DNA of 64,000 nt from Conexibacter stalactiti (GCF_035967765.1 NZ_JAYWIT010000023.1), one strand, 5' to 3'. Counted from the first letter of the stretch, positions 9,177-17,041 are shown. Translations and numbers: made by a program. Notes: generated from the sequence alone by a model not told the origin.

Positions 9177-10579
9177 TCCGGCAGCAGCCGCTCCGGCACG
9201 CACTCCCGCGCGAGCAGGTCGTCAAGCGTCTCGGCGCGCTTGACGACCTCGGCGCGGTCACCGCTGACGAGCACCGTCGCCGGCCGCCCCATCGCGTTGA
9301 AGTTGCTCGCGGTCGTGTCCTGGTAGGCGCCGGTGTCGAGGAAGGCGAGCAGGTCTCCTGCCGCGGCGCGCGGCATCTCGCGCGCCTCCGCGAGCACGTC
9401 GAAGCCGCATGAGATGCCGGTGATGGCGGCGTGCGCGCGCTCGCCGCGATCGAGCGCGCCGGCCAGCAGCACCGTCCAGCCGTTGCGCTCGATCATCGTG
9501 TCGGCGAGGAAGGTCTCGGAGGTGTCGGTCTCGACCCACGTGCGCGCGAGCGGGCGGGCCTGGTGCTTGACGTGGCGGACGGTCGCGAGGTGGATGCCGG
9601 CGCTGCCGTAGACGGCGCGGCCCGGCTCGACCTCGAGCGCGATCCCGGCCGGGTCGAGGCCGCCGGCGCGCAGCTCCGCGCGCAGCGCCCCGGTCAGCTC
9701 GCCGAGATAGGCGGCCGGCGACGGCGCTGGCGGCGCATCGGCGCGGCGCGGGAGCGCACGGGCCGTCGGGTCGCGCGGGACGGCGAAGCCGCCGCCGAGG
9801 TCGAGCTCGCGCGGCCGCCAGCCGCCGTTGGCGCGCGACAGCTGCGCCGCGGTGCGGCCCATCGCGGCACCGTGCTCGGCCCAGAAGCCCAGCTCGACGG
9901 TCTGACGCGAGACGTGCGCCATCAGCCCGGTCGGCTCGATCTCCGGCGCGCCGAGCGCGATCGGCAAGCTCGCCTCGACCTCCTCCGGCGGCATCCCGGC
10001 GCGGTAGTCGTGGACCGACAGGTAGGCCGGCAGGTCGTCGAAGAAGTCCGACGGCGCCTCCGAGCCGGCGAGCCACGGGCGCAGGCGGAAGCGGACCGTC
10101 GCGACGCGGCCGAGGTCGCGCGCGACCGCGCGCACGCGCTCCAGCTCGTCGGCCGAGTCGAGCGTCACGCGCACGCCGGCGGCGACGGCGCGCGTCAGCG
10201 TCGCCGTGTCCTTCGTCGCGCCGTTGAGCGAGAGCCGCCGCGGCGCGACGCCGCAGCGCAGCGCCAGCTCCAGCTCGCCGAGCCCGAAGACGTCGCAGCC
10301 GAGCCCCTCGGCGTTGAGCACGTGGCGCAGCGCCAGCGAGGTGTTCGCCTTCAGCGACGGCATCACGAGCGTCGGCCCCTCCGGCCACGCCTCCGCGACG
10401 GCACGGCGCCACTCGCGCGCGTTGGCGCGCAGCGCCCGCTCGGAGACGACGTAGAGCGGGGTTCCGAAGCGCGCGGCCAGCTCGGTCGCGGCGATCTCCT
10501 CGACGTAGAGGTGCCCGTCGCGCTGCGACAGCGCGACGTCGCCGGCGAACAGCTCGTCGGGCAGCTGCAGCGCGCTCAT
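9101..10579 (-). CDS. PLP-dependent decarboxylase-like protein (LysA/ornithine decarboxylase fold)
   Basis: Alanine-racemase-fold PLP enzyme, 492 aa. The PLP lysine is in PSLKANTS (about residue 80); GCDVFGLGELELAL and NGATKD follow, a DLGGGFAVP phosphate-site glycine motif lies mid-protein, and EVEPGRAVYG precedes the beta domain, which ends with GISCGFD and GAYQDTTASNFN. This matches the diaminopimelate/ornithine/arginine decarboxylase superfamily; the FDDLPAYLSVHDYRAG region is unlike housekeeping LysA, so the substrate is open. The start overlaps the TetR stop (ATGA at 10576-10579). The 3' end runs 76 bp antisense into the SDR gene. Probably controlled by the TetR protein encoded just upstream. 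Confidence 0.85.
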   Translation of the reverse strand: MSALQLPDELFAGDVALSQRDGHLYVEEIAATELAARFGTPLYVVSERALRANAREWRRAVAEAWPEGPTLVMPSLKANTSLALRHVLNAEGLGCDVFGLGELELALRCGVAPRRLSLNGATKDTATLTRAVAAGVRVTLDSADELERVRAVARDLGRVATVRFRLRPWLAGSEAPSDFFDDLPAYLSVHDYRAGMPPEEVEASLPIALGAPEIEPTGLMAHVSRQTVELGFWAEHGAAMGRTAAQLSRANGGWRPRELDLGGGFAVPRDPTARALPRRADAPPAPSPAAYLGELTGALRAELRAGGLDPAGIALEVEPGRAVYGSAGIHLATVRHVKHQARPLARTWVETDTSETFLADTMIERNGWTVLLAGALDRGERAHAAITGISCGFDVLAEAREMPRAAAGDLLAFLDTGAYQDTTASNFNAMGRPATVLVSGDRAEVVKRAETLDDLLARECVPERLLPDQATAMPPSTDRTAPVTQRAASEAR

Positions 10580-11229
10580 GCGCTCGGCTCCAGCCAGCGG
10601 CGCAGTGCCGGTCGCAGGACGGCCTGCTCGAAGTCGTCGTCAGGCGCGGCGAGCTGGGTCAGCATCAACCCGTCGAGCAGCGCGAGGAAGAGCTGCGCGT
10701 CGAGGCGCGGGTCGGGGTGGCCGAGCCCGGCGAAGAGCTGCTCCAACAGGTCATGCCAGCCCGCCGACCAGGCGCGCACGACCGGCTCCAGCTGAGGACG
10801 GTGGGCCGCCTCCTGCAGCAGCGCGTACTGCGCCCGCGCGCGGATGCGATCGGGGCCGAGCTGGAGCATCATCAGCGCGGCGAAGCGGTCGACGAGCCGT
10901 CTCGGATGGCGTCCGGCATCGGCGAGCGGGCCGAGGCGGTCGCGCATCAGCTCCAGCTCGTGCTCGGCGAACCACGCCAGCGCCTGCACGAGCATGTCGT
11001 CGCGCGACGTGAACCAGTAGGTCGTCGAGCCGAGCGGGACGCCCGCCAGCTCGGCGACGCGCCGGTGGTGGACGGCATCGACGCCTTCCCGCCCGACCAG
11101 CTCCAGCGTCTTCTCCAGCAGCAGCTGGCGGCGCGCCTCGCCGCGTCTCTCCGCGGGCGCGTCGCGCTTTCTCTCGGCCGCGCGCTGCTTCGCGGTGGCT
11201 GGTCTGGGACGCGTCGGCGATGGGGCCAT
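10576..11229 (-). CDS. TetR family transcriptional regulator
   Basis: 217-aa one-component regulator. A basic N-terminal tail (about 35 residues) precedes the HTH: LLLEKTLELVGREGVDAVHHRRVAELAGVPLGSTTYWF, ending in the family-typical Y-W/F turn. The rest is a helical ligand/dimer domain. It leads a two-gene operon with the PLP enzyme and has a strong palindrome just upstream (11240-11266), so autoregulation and control of the decarboxylase gene are the natural reading. Confidence 0.92.
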   Translation of the reverse strand: MAPSPTRPRPATAKQRAAERKRDAPAERRGEARRQLLLEKTLELVGREGVDAVHHRRVAELAGVPLGSTTYWFTSRDDMLVQALAWFAEHELELMRDRLGPLADAGRHPRRLVDRFAALMMLQLGPDRIRARAQYALLQEAAHRPQLEPVVRAWSAGWHDLLEQLFAGLGHPDPRLDAQLFLALLDGLMLTQLAAPDDDFEQAVLRPALRRWLEPSA

Positions 11230-11239
11230 CGAGAGATCC

Positions 11240-11266
11240 TGTACGTTCGTACTGTACGAAGGTACA
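11240..11266. promoter_or_regulatory. TetR-type operator upstream of the 10576-11229 regulator
   Basis: Left arm TGTACGTTCGTAC (11240-11252), one spacer base, right arm GTACGAAGGTACA (11254-11266). The arms are reverse complements with a single mismatch over 13 bp. The site begins 11 bases upstream of the regulator start. This length and symmetry are typical of TetR operators. Confidence 0.7.
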
Positions 11267-11353
11267 AGTTAGCTCAGCCGCGCACCCGCCCCGCGCACCG
11301 CGCGGGAGATCCCTCACCGCACCCCGATCCGGCCTTAACGACATCGACCCGCT

Positions 11354-11440
11354 CCGGAGAGCGGGCCGAGCGCGGGCTGCTGACCCGGAGCGCCTGATAA
11401 CCGCAGATGAAGTCTAACGCGCGTTCCTCACTCTGACCGG
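11354..11440 (+). other. Possible decayed tRNA-like sequence, plus strand
   Basis: The ends CCGGAGAG (11354-11361) and CTCTGACCGG (11431-11440) can pair apart from a GA bulge. Inside are a CGGG/CCCG hairpin and GCGCCTGATAACCGC (11390-11404), the same 15-mer that occupies the anticodon position of the minus-strand tRNA-like sequence at 11522-11615. No convincing T arm or anticodon stem forms, so if it is tRNA-derived it is a remnant. Confidence 0.22.
11389..11404 (+). repeat. Left arm of a 16-bp inverted repeat
   Basis: AGCGCCTGATAACCGC here is the exact reverse complement of 11574-11589, 169 bases away. It lies in the 493-bp protein-free gap 11230-11722. Beyond the TetR operator, this repeat and the tRNA-like sequences, I see nothing else supported in that gap. 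Confidence 0.85.
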
Positions 11441-11521
11441 CGGCGCCGTGACGCGAGGCGAAGCGACTCGCTGGCGCATGATCGTGCGTCCCGTCACATC
11501 GGGCCGCCGGTCAGCAAGGTT

Positions 11522-11615
11522 TGGCGGAGGGCGGGAGACTCGAACGCCATCCCAGGGAGCAACCCTCGGACTCGCGGTTATCAGGCGCTTGCGTCACCTC
11601 GACGCTTCACCCTCC
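11522..11615 (-). tRNA. tRNA-like gene, class II, apparent 8/4 acceptor branch, anticodon position GAT
   Basis: 94 nt read on the minus strand from 11615. The ends GGAGGGTG and CGCCCTCC pair over 8 bp (one T-G), followed by G73 and an encoded CCA. Inside are a 5-bp D stem (GCGTC/GACGC, loop GAGGT), an anticodon region whose 7-nt loop CTGATAA would present GAT (11582-11580) on a weak stem (GCG/CGC plus a C-C mismatch), a long variable arm (CC-AGGG/CCCT-GG with a bulged G) and a T loop TTCGAGT. The T stem is 4 bp with one C-T mismatch, or 5 bp with two mismatches if folded 7/5. GGAGGGT, G73 and a long variable arm are tRNA-Ser/Sec-like; the anticodon is Ile-like. It may be a decayed tRNA, a regulatory RNA or a minor tRNA. 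No proof of function. Confidence 0.45.
11574..11589 (-). repeat. Right arm of the 16-bp inverted repeat (inside the tRNA-like sequence)
   Basis: Reverse complement of 11389-11404. On the minus strand it supplies the anticodon-loop region of the tRNA-like sequence. Two oppositely oriented copies suggest either duplication of a tRNA segment or ends of a small element. Confidence 0.85.
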
Positions 11616-11722
11616 GTCGCGAGCGACTGTACGACGGAGCACGGTGATTGGCTCCACACTACATCTGTGAATTTGGATGACGGCAATTCAGATCTGGCAG
11701 AGTGCCCCACTGGGATGGTGCG

Positions 11723-12550
11723 TCAGCGCGGCGGCATCCGCAGGGCGCCGTCGAGGCGGATCGTCTCGCCGTTGAGCATCGCGTTGTCGAGCACGTGCTC
11801 GACAAGCGCGGCGAACTCGTCGGGGCGGCCGAGCCGTTGCGGGAAGGGGACCGCGCGGCCCAGCTCGTCGCGCGTCGCCTGCGGCAGGCCGGCGAGCATC
11901 GGCGTCTCGAAGGTGCCGGGCGCGACCGCGCAGACGCGGATGCCGACGCCGGCGAGATCGCGCGCGGCCGGCAGCGTCATGCCGGCGACTCCGGCCTTCG
12001 AGGCGGCGTAGGCGATCTGGCCGATCTGGCCGTCGAAGGCGGCGATCGAGGCGGTCGAGACGATCACGCCGCGCTGGCCGTCGGCGCCCGGCTGTGAGCG
12101 CGCGATCGCCTCCGCCGCCAGCCGCATCACGTTGAAGCTGCCGATCAGGTTGACCGCGATCGTGCGCTGGAAGGCGTCGAGGTCGTGCGGGCCGTCGCGG
12201 CCGAGCACGCGCTGGCCGATCACGACGCCCGCGCAGTTGACGGCGACGCGCAGCGGCGCGACGGCGGTCGCGGCCTCGACGGCGCGCAGCACGTCGCCGG
12301 CGTCGGTCACGTCCGCGGCCGCGAAGCGCGCGCCGCCGCCCAGCTCGGCCGCCAGCGCCTCGCCGCGCGCGGCGTCGCGGTCGACGATCACGACGGCCGC
12401 GCAGCGCCCGTGCAGCCGCCGCACAACGGCCTCGCCGAGGCCAGAGGCGCCGCCGGTGACGAGCGCGCTGGCACCGCTGAGGTCGAGCCCGTCCGCACTC
12501 GCGCCAGCCGCACCGCGCGCGGAGGCGCCGCCCGCGTCGAGCCCGCTCAC
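11723..12550 (-). CDS. SDR family 3-hydroxyacyl-CoA dehydrogenase-like protein
   Basis: 275-aa SDR closest in style to type-2 (HSD17B10-like) 3-hydroxyacyl-CoA dehydrogenases: TGGASGLG cofactor loop, IVDRD (NAD preference), AVNCAGV, the long insert GQRVLGRDGPHDLDAF typical of that subgroup, the YAASK active site and APGTFETPM. The first 25 residues are a low-complexity Ala/Gly/Ser leader, so the true start could be later, but ATG 12550 overlaps the upstream SDR stop (ATGA). It is the last gene of the operon that begins at 21386. A role in oxidising a 3-hydroxyacyl-CoA intermediate fits the adjacent thiolase. Confidence 0.9.
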   Translation of the reverse strand: MSGLDAGGASARGAAGASADGLDLSGASALVTGGASGLGEAVVRRLHGRCAAVVIVDRDAARGEALAAELGGGARFAAADVTDAGDVLRAVEAATAVAPLRVAVNCAGVVIGQRVLGRDGPHDLDAFQRTIAVNLIGSFNVMRLAAEAIARSQPGADGQRGVIVSTASIAAFDGQIGQIAYAASKAGVAGMTLPAARDLAGVGIRVCAVAPGTFETPMLAGLPQATRDELGRAVPFPQRLGRPDEFAALVEHVLDNAMLNGETIRLDGALRMPPR

Positions 12551-13455
12551 ACCGCCCCCACGCCGAGCGCGGCGCGGATCAGGGCGACTTCGCCGAGGCC
12601 GTCGTCGGGGACGACGTGGCCGTCGAGGTCGAGGATCGCGTCGAGCCGCTCCTCGATCGTCTCCGGCGTCGCGACCTCGGGCCCCACGTACACCCCCGGC
12701 GTGACGCCGACGAAGATCCGCCCGACGCGACCGCCGCCGGCCGTCAGCACGTGATGCGTCAGCGTGCAGCGCTCAGAGGCGAGGTAGGCGACGACGGCGG
12801 CGACGTGCGCCGGGTCGAAGTGGTCGGCGATGTCGCCGAGCAGGTCTTCGGTCATCCGTGTCAGCGCCGTCGGCGAGATCGCGTTGGCGGTGATGCCGAA
12901 GCGCGCGCCCTCGACCGCGAGCACGTTCATCAGGCCGAGCAGCCCGGCCTTCGCGGCGGCGTAGTTGGCCTGGCCGAAGGTGCCGAAGAGGCCTGAGGAG
13001 GAGGTCGTCAGCACGATCCGCCCGTAGCCCGCGCCCTTCATCACCCTGAAGGCCGGGCCGAGCACGTTGAACGCGCCACCGAGGTGCACGTCCATCACCG
13101 CCTGCACGTCGTCGGGCTCGAGCTTCGCGAACGACTTGTCGCGCAGGATCCCGGCGTTGTGGATCACGACGTCGAGCCGTCCGTAGGCGGCGACCGCCGC
13201 GGCGACGATCGCCTCGCCGCCGGCCGGGCTAGCGATCGACTCGGTCGACGCGAGCGCGCGGCCGCCGGCCGTCTCGATCTCGGCGACGACGGCCTCCGCC
13301 GCGCCGCTCGACGCGCCGTCGCCGTGGACGCTGAGTCCGACGTCGTTGACGATCACGGTCGCGCCGCGCTGCGCCAGCAGCAGCGCGTGCGCGCGGCCGA
13401 TCCCGCCGCCGGCGCCGGTGACCAGCACGACGCGGTCGTTGAAGTCGATGCTCAT
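12547..13455 (-). CDS. SDR, peroxisomal multifunctional-enzyme-type hydroxyacyl-CoA dehydrogenase
   Basis: 302-aa SDR with the MFE-2/FOX2 dehydrogenase signature: TGAGGGIGRAHALLLA, VNDVG with the following GDGASSGAAE, HNAGILRDKSF, SSGLFGTFGQANYAAAK (catalytic Ser, Tyr, Lys) and the C-terminal PGVYVGPEVATPETI. These proteins act on (3R)-hydroxyacyl-CoAs or bulky hydroxy-steroid/isoprenoid acyl-CoAs. ATG 13455 overlaps the thiolase stop (ATGA). Its neighbours point to beta-oxidation-like chemistry on an unusual acyl-CoA. Confidence 0.92.
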   Translation of the reverse strand: MSIDFNDRVVLVTGAGGGIGRAHALLLAQRGATVIVNDVGLSVHGDGASSGAAEAVVAEIETAGGRALASTESIASPAGGEAIVAAAVAAYGRLDVVIHNAGILRDKSFAKLEPDDVQAVMDVHLGGAFNVLGPAFRVMKGAGYGRIVLTTSSSGLFGTFGQANYAAAKAGLLGLMNVLAVEGARFGITANAISPTALTRMTEDLLGDIADHFDPAHVAAVVAYLASERCTLTHHVLTAGGGRVGRIFVGVTPGVYVGPEVATPETIEERLDAILDLDGHVVPDDGLGEVALIRAALGVGAV

Positions 13456-14642
13456 GCCGGTTCCTCCGTTCCGACCACTGCCATGAAGGCGACGCACGCG
13501 CCCGGCTGGCCGCCGAGGTTCTGCGCGACCGCGAGCCGCGCCCCCTCCACCTGCCGATCGCCGGCCTCGCCGCGCAGCTGCGTGAAGCACTCGAACAGCA
13601 TCCGCAGCCCCGTCGCGCCGACCGGGTGGCCGAACGACTTCAGCCCGCCGTCGGGGTTGATCGCGACCTCGCCGTCGCGGTCGAAGACGCCGCCGAGCAC
13701 GTCTCTCCAGCCCGCGCCGCGCTCGGAGAAGCCGAGGTCCTCCATCAGCACCAGCTCGGTCGGCGTAAAGCAGTCGTGCACCTCGGCGAGCGCGATCTCG
13801 CTGCGCGGGTCCGTCACGCCGGCCTGCGCGTACGCCTCCTGCGCGGCGGCGACGACCTCCGGGAAGGTCGTGAAGTCGTAGCCCTCGGCCGCGATCCCGG
13901 CGCCCGAGCCGGAGACGAACGCCATCCCCTTCAGGTAGATCGGCCGGTCCGTGTACCTGTGCGCGTCCTCGGCCCGCACGATCAGCGCCGCGGCAGCGCC
14001 GTCGGCGACGCCGGAGCAGTCCATCACGCCGAGCGGCCCGGCGATCTTCATCGAGCCGCTGATCGCCTCTCTGGCGATCTCCTTGCGGAACTGCGCGCGC
14101 TCGTTCAACGCGCCGTTGCGGTGGTTCTTCCAGGCGATGTGGGTCAACGTCTCGCGCAGCTGCGCGTCGCCGACCTCGTAGCGGTCGGCGTAGGCCGGCG
14201 CCAGCAGCGAGAAGGCGCCTGGCGCGGTCCACTCGACCTCGGTCCCGTCGCTCGGCGGCCAGGTCGCGGTGAGGCCGGAGAAGGAGGAGTCCTTCAGCTT
14301 CTCGACGCCGGTCGCCATCACGACGTCGTAGGCGCCCGAGGCAACGGCGAAGCAGGCGTTGCGGAACGCCTCGGAGCCGGTCGCGCAGAAGTTCTCCACG
14401 CGCGTGACCGGCTTGCCCGTCATCCGCAGCGGTCTGGAGAGCGTCATCCCCGACATGCCGGAGCCCTGCGTGCCGACCCAGTAGGCGTCGACCTGGTCAC
14501 GCTCCAGCCCGGGCACGCTCGCCATGCACTCCTGCACGGCGTCGACGATCAGGTCGTCGGCCGACTTGTCCCAGTGGTCGCGGAACGGGGTGCAGCCCAT
14601 CCCGACGATCGCGACGCGATCGCTCAGTCCGTTGCTCGCCAT
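13452..14642 (-). CDS. SCP2-type thiolase / acetyl-CoA acetyltransferase
   Basis: 396-aa thiolase-fold protein. The nucleophilic Cys is present in ENFCATGSEAF (about residue 85), with the later HDCFTPTE and FGHPVGATG motifs carrying the active-site His residues. Members of this lipid-transfer-protein group either thiolytically cleave 3-ketoacyl-CoAs or, with a DUF35 partner, act as retro-aldolases on branched side chains. Retained Cys favours thiolysis. The partner-like DUF35 domain is on the next gene upstream (14644-16038), one base away. Confidence 0.92.
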   Translation of the reverse strand: MASNGLSDRVAIVGMGCTPFRDHWDKSADDLIVDAVQECMASVPGLERDQVDAYWVGTQGSGMSGMTLSRPLRMTGKPVTRVENFCATGSEAFRNACFAVASGAYDVVMATGVEKLKDSSFSGLTATWPPSDGTEVEWTAPGAFSLLAPAYADRYEVGDAQLRETLTHIAWKNHRNGALNERAQFRKEIAREAISGSMKIAGPLGVMDCSGVADGAAAALIVRAEDAHRYTDRPIYLKGMAFVSGSGAGIAAEGYDFTTFPEVVAAAQEAYAQAGVTDPRSEIALAEVHDCFTPTELVLMEDLGFSERGAGWRDVLGGVFDRDGEVAINPDGGLKSFGHPVGATGLRMLFECFTQLRGEAGDRQVEGARLAVAQNLGGQPGACVAFMAVVGTEEPA

Positions 14643-14643
14643 C

Positions 14644-16038
14644 TCAGGCCGCCTCCGGCCGTGCTTTCCAGAAGTAGTTGTGGATCCCGTCGCTGCTCGA
14701 CAGGCGCCGGAAGGTCGGCCGCAGCAGGTCGCCGACGGCGATCCCGGCGGCCGGCAGGTCGGTCACCTGGACCGAGCGGCGCCCGCCGCCCTCGACGTCG
14801 ACGATCGCGACCACCAGCGGCGGCGCCGGCGTCGGCGTGAGGTGGTCGACGGTGTAGCTGACGACGCGCGCCGGCTTGTCGCGCAGCGAGACCGGCTCGC
14901 TCGCGTCGACGGCGCCGCAGCTCGCGCAGGCGCGGCCGGGCGGCGTCGTGACCGTGCCGCACGCGGTGCAGCGGGCGGCGACGAGGCCGAACTTCCAGTC
15001 GCGCGTGCGCAGCGAGGGCGGCGCGGCCGGCGGCGCCGGGTCGGGCCGCTTGGCGCCGCTGATCTCCAGCAGGCCGCGCCAGCGCAGGAAGCGGTCGTAG
15101 GCGATCCAGGCGAGCGCGCCGGCCTGCGCGCGCACCGGAGCGGCGCGGTTGCCGGCGCCGGGCGCGCCCTCGGCGCGCAGCAGGAAGGCGTCGGCGCCGT
15201 CGGCGCCGGAGAGCGCGAGGATCGTCTCCCCAGCGGCGGCGCGGTCGAGCGCGTCGGCGATCAGCAGCGGCAGGTGGGCGGCGCCGGTGTGGCCGGTCAG
15301 CCGCTCCAGCTCCCCGTCGGCGCCGTCGCTGCCGAGCGCGCGGCGGGCGGCGCTCGCGGCGCGGCCGTTGGCGCAGGCGACGACGACGTGGTCGGGCCGT
15401 TCGACGCCGGCGGCCGCCAGCGCACCACGCGCCGCCGACGCCAGCGCAGCGCCGAGCACGCCGGCCGTGAAGCGCTCGTCCCAGACCGTCGGGTGCGCCT
15501 CGCCGGGGGCGCGCCAGCGGTCGAGCAGCTCCTCGGTCGCGGCGGCGTGCGCGAGCACGGTCGCGGCCGGCGGCTGGCCGTCGCGCGGCGGTGCCAGCGC
15601 GACGGCGGCGTCGCCGTGGGCCAGCTCGTCGGGCGCGCCGGGGGCCGGGGTGCGCAGGTCGGCGGCGACGATCGCCGCGCCGCTGCGCAGCGCCAGCGCG
15701 AGCGCACCAGCGCCGGCGCGCAGCCCGACGAGATCGGCGGCGGCGACCGTCGCCGGCAGCTCCAGCACGGCGTGCACCGTCGCGGCCGAGCCCTTGTCGA
15801 GGTAGGGCGGCTGCGAGGTCGCCAGCAGCAGCGAGCTGGCGCCCGCGATCTCGTCGGCGAGCGGCAGCGCGGCGGCGACCGCGAGCGTGACGGCGTCCTC
15901 GTCGTGGGCGGCGACGGTGCGCGTCTGGCGCCCCGGTCTGCCGGCGTCGCCGAAGCGCGTCGTCGCGAGGCCGTGCGTCGGCAGGCGGACGGCGTAGGCG
16001 CCGATCGCGCCGAGGGGCTGGGGGTCAGACGGTGACAG
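14644..16038 (-). CDS. HMG-CoA-synthase-like protein with C-terminal DUF35 zinc-ribbon/OB domain (CTG start)
   Basis: About 464 aa. The N-terminal thiolase-fold part opens GAIGAYAVRLPTH and carries the LDKGSAATVHAVLE strand; the C-terminal 130 residues are DUF35: zinc ribbon CTACGT...CASCGA, then an OB fold (YTVDHLTP, VAIVDVEGGG). The two are often separate genes. The protein probably acts with the SCP2 thiolase next door. No ATG, GTG or TTG exists in frame between the preceding stop and a GTG that would remove about 87 residues. CTG 16038 sits four bases after a perfect GGAGGT (16048-16043) and fits the homologous N-terminus, so I take it as the start; this overlaps the ATPase gene by 14 bp. 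Confidence 0.82.
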   Translation of the reverse strand: MSPSDPQPLGAIGAYAVRLPTHGLATTRFGDAGRPGRQTRTVAAHDEDAVTLAVAAALPLADEIAGASSLLLATSQPPYLDKGSAATVHAVLELPATVAAADLVGLRAGAGALALALRSGAAIVAADLRTPAPGAPDELAHGDAAVALAPPRDGQPPAATVLAHAAATEELLDRWRAPGEAHPTVWDERFTAGVLGAALASAARGALAAAGVERPDHVVVACANGRAASAARRALGSDGADGELERLTGHTGAAHLPLLIADALDRAAAGETILALSGADGADAFLLRAEGAPGAGNRAAPVRAQAGALAWIAYDRFLRWRGLLEISGAKRPDPAPPAAPPSLRTRDWKFGLVAARCTACGTVTTPPGRACASCGAVDASEPVSLRDKPARVVSYTVDHLTPTPAPPLVVAIVDVEGGGRRSVQVTDLPAAGIAVGDLLRPTFRRLSSSDGIHNYFWKARPEAA

Positions 16039-17041
16039 GGGGACCTCCGGGGGATGCGCCCGGCGCGGTCGCCGGGGACAGCGGGTGGATGCAGCGGTAG
16101 CCGTCGCGCTCGCCGCCGCCGGACCACGGGATCGCCGCGGCGCGGCACTCCTCGGTCGCGCGCGGGCAGCGGTCGGCGAAGCGGCAGCCGGTGAAGGCGC
16201 CGGTGACGCGCGGCGCCGAGCCCTCGATGCCGCGGATCGGGCCGTCGGCGCTCCAGCTCGGGACGGCCGCCAGCAGGCCCGCGCTGTAGGGATGACGGGG
16301 GTCGAGCAGCACGCGCCGCGTCGGGCCGATCTCGGCCGCCTGGCCGCCGTACATGACGACGACGCGGTCGCACAGGTCGGCGGCGAGCAGCAGGTCGTGC
16401 GTGACGAAGACGAGCGCGACCCCCAGCTCGGCGACCAGCTCGCGGAAGAGCGCGACGACCTCCGCCTGCGTCGTCACGTCGAGCGCCGTCGTGCACTCGT
16501 CGGCCAGCACGATCTGCGGCTCGGAGACGACCGCGAGCGCGATCGCGACGCGCTGCCGCTGGCCGCCGGAGAGCTGGTGCGGGTAGCTCCCGAGGACCCG
16601 TTCGGGATCGTCGATCTGCATCCGCCGCAGGACCGTCCGCATCCGCTCCTCTGCCTCGCCCTTGGAGATCCCGCGCTTGTGCGCCTTCAGCAACTCGCGC
16701 AGTTGCGCGCGCACCTTCAGGACCGGGTTGAGCGAGCGCGAGGCGTCCTGGAAGACGGTGCCGATCGCGCCGCCGCGCACGCTCGCGGTCGTGTCGCGAC
16801 CGGGCGCGAGCACCTGCTCGCCGCCGACGCGGACCGCGCCGCGCGCGACCGTGACGTTCTTGTCGAGCAGCCCGATCAGGCTGCGCACGAGCGTCGTCTT
16901 GCCGCTGCCGGACTCGCCGACGACGCCGACGATCTCGCCGGGGGCCAGCTCGAGGTCGAGCCCGTCGACGAGCACGAGCGTGTCGTCGGCGAGGCGCGCC
17001 TCGATCCGCAGGTCTTCGATCTGGAGCGCGGACGCGGTCAT
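16025..17041 (-). CDS. Oligopeptide-type ABC importer ATPase, DppD type
   Basis: 338 aa. Walker A GESGSGKTT (about residue 45), Q-loop VFQDASRSLNP, signature LSGGQRQRV, Walker B VLADECTTALD (Cys where Pro is usual), H-loop VFVTHD, then the oligopeptide-family C-terminal Cys motif (CRFADRCPRATEEC). Start and upstream permease stop share one base (TGATG). It works with the ATPase at 18885-19775 and the two permeases between them. Co-transcription with CoA-ester enzymes makes the imported compound a probable substrate of those enzymes. Confidence 0.93.
   Translation of the reverse strand: MTASALQIEDLRIEARLADDTLVLVDGLDLELAPGEIVGVVGESGSGKTTLVRSLIGLLDKNVTVARGAVRVGGEQVLAPGRDTTASVRGGAIGTVFQDASRSLNPVLKVRAQLRELLKAHKRGISKGEAEERMRTVLRRMQIDDPERVLGSYPHQLSGGQRQRVAIALAVVSEPQIVLADECTTALDVTTQAEVVALFRELVAELGVALVFVTHDLLLAADLCDRVVVMYGGQAAEIGPTRRVLLDPRHPYSAGLLAAVPSWSADGPIRGIEGSAPRVTGAFTGCRFADRCPRATEECRAAAIPWSGGGERDGYRCIHPLSPATAPGASPGGPPVTV

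Noticed and set aside
11348..11365. Hairpin CCCGCTC/GAGCGGG as a terminator
   Set aside because: No plus- or minus-strand gene ends next to it; it lies upstream of the TetR operator and overlaps the tRNA-like remnant.
11522..11615. Selenocysteine tRNA
   Set aside because: The acceptor branch totals 12 bp, not 13, and the anticodon position is GAT, not TCA. No selenoprotein machinery in the window.
11448..12011. Open frame on the plus strand covering the 11.4-12.0 kb gap
   Set aside because: Its sequence runs over the tRNA-like region and antisense to the SDR gene; no motifs and low-complexity content.
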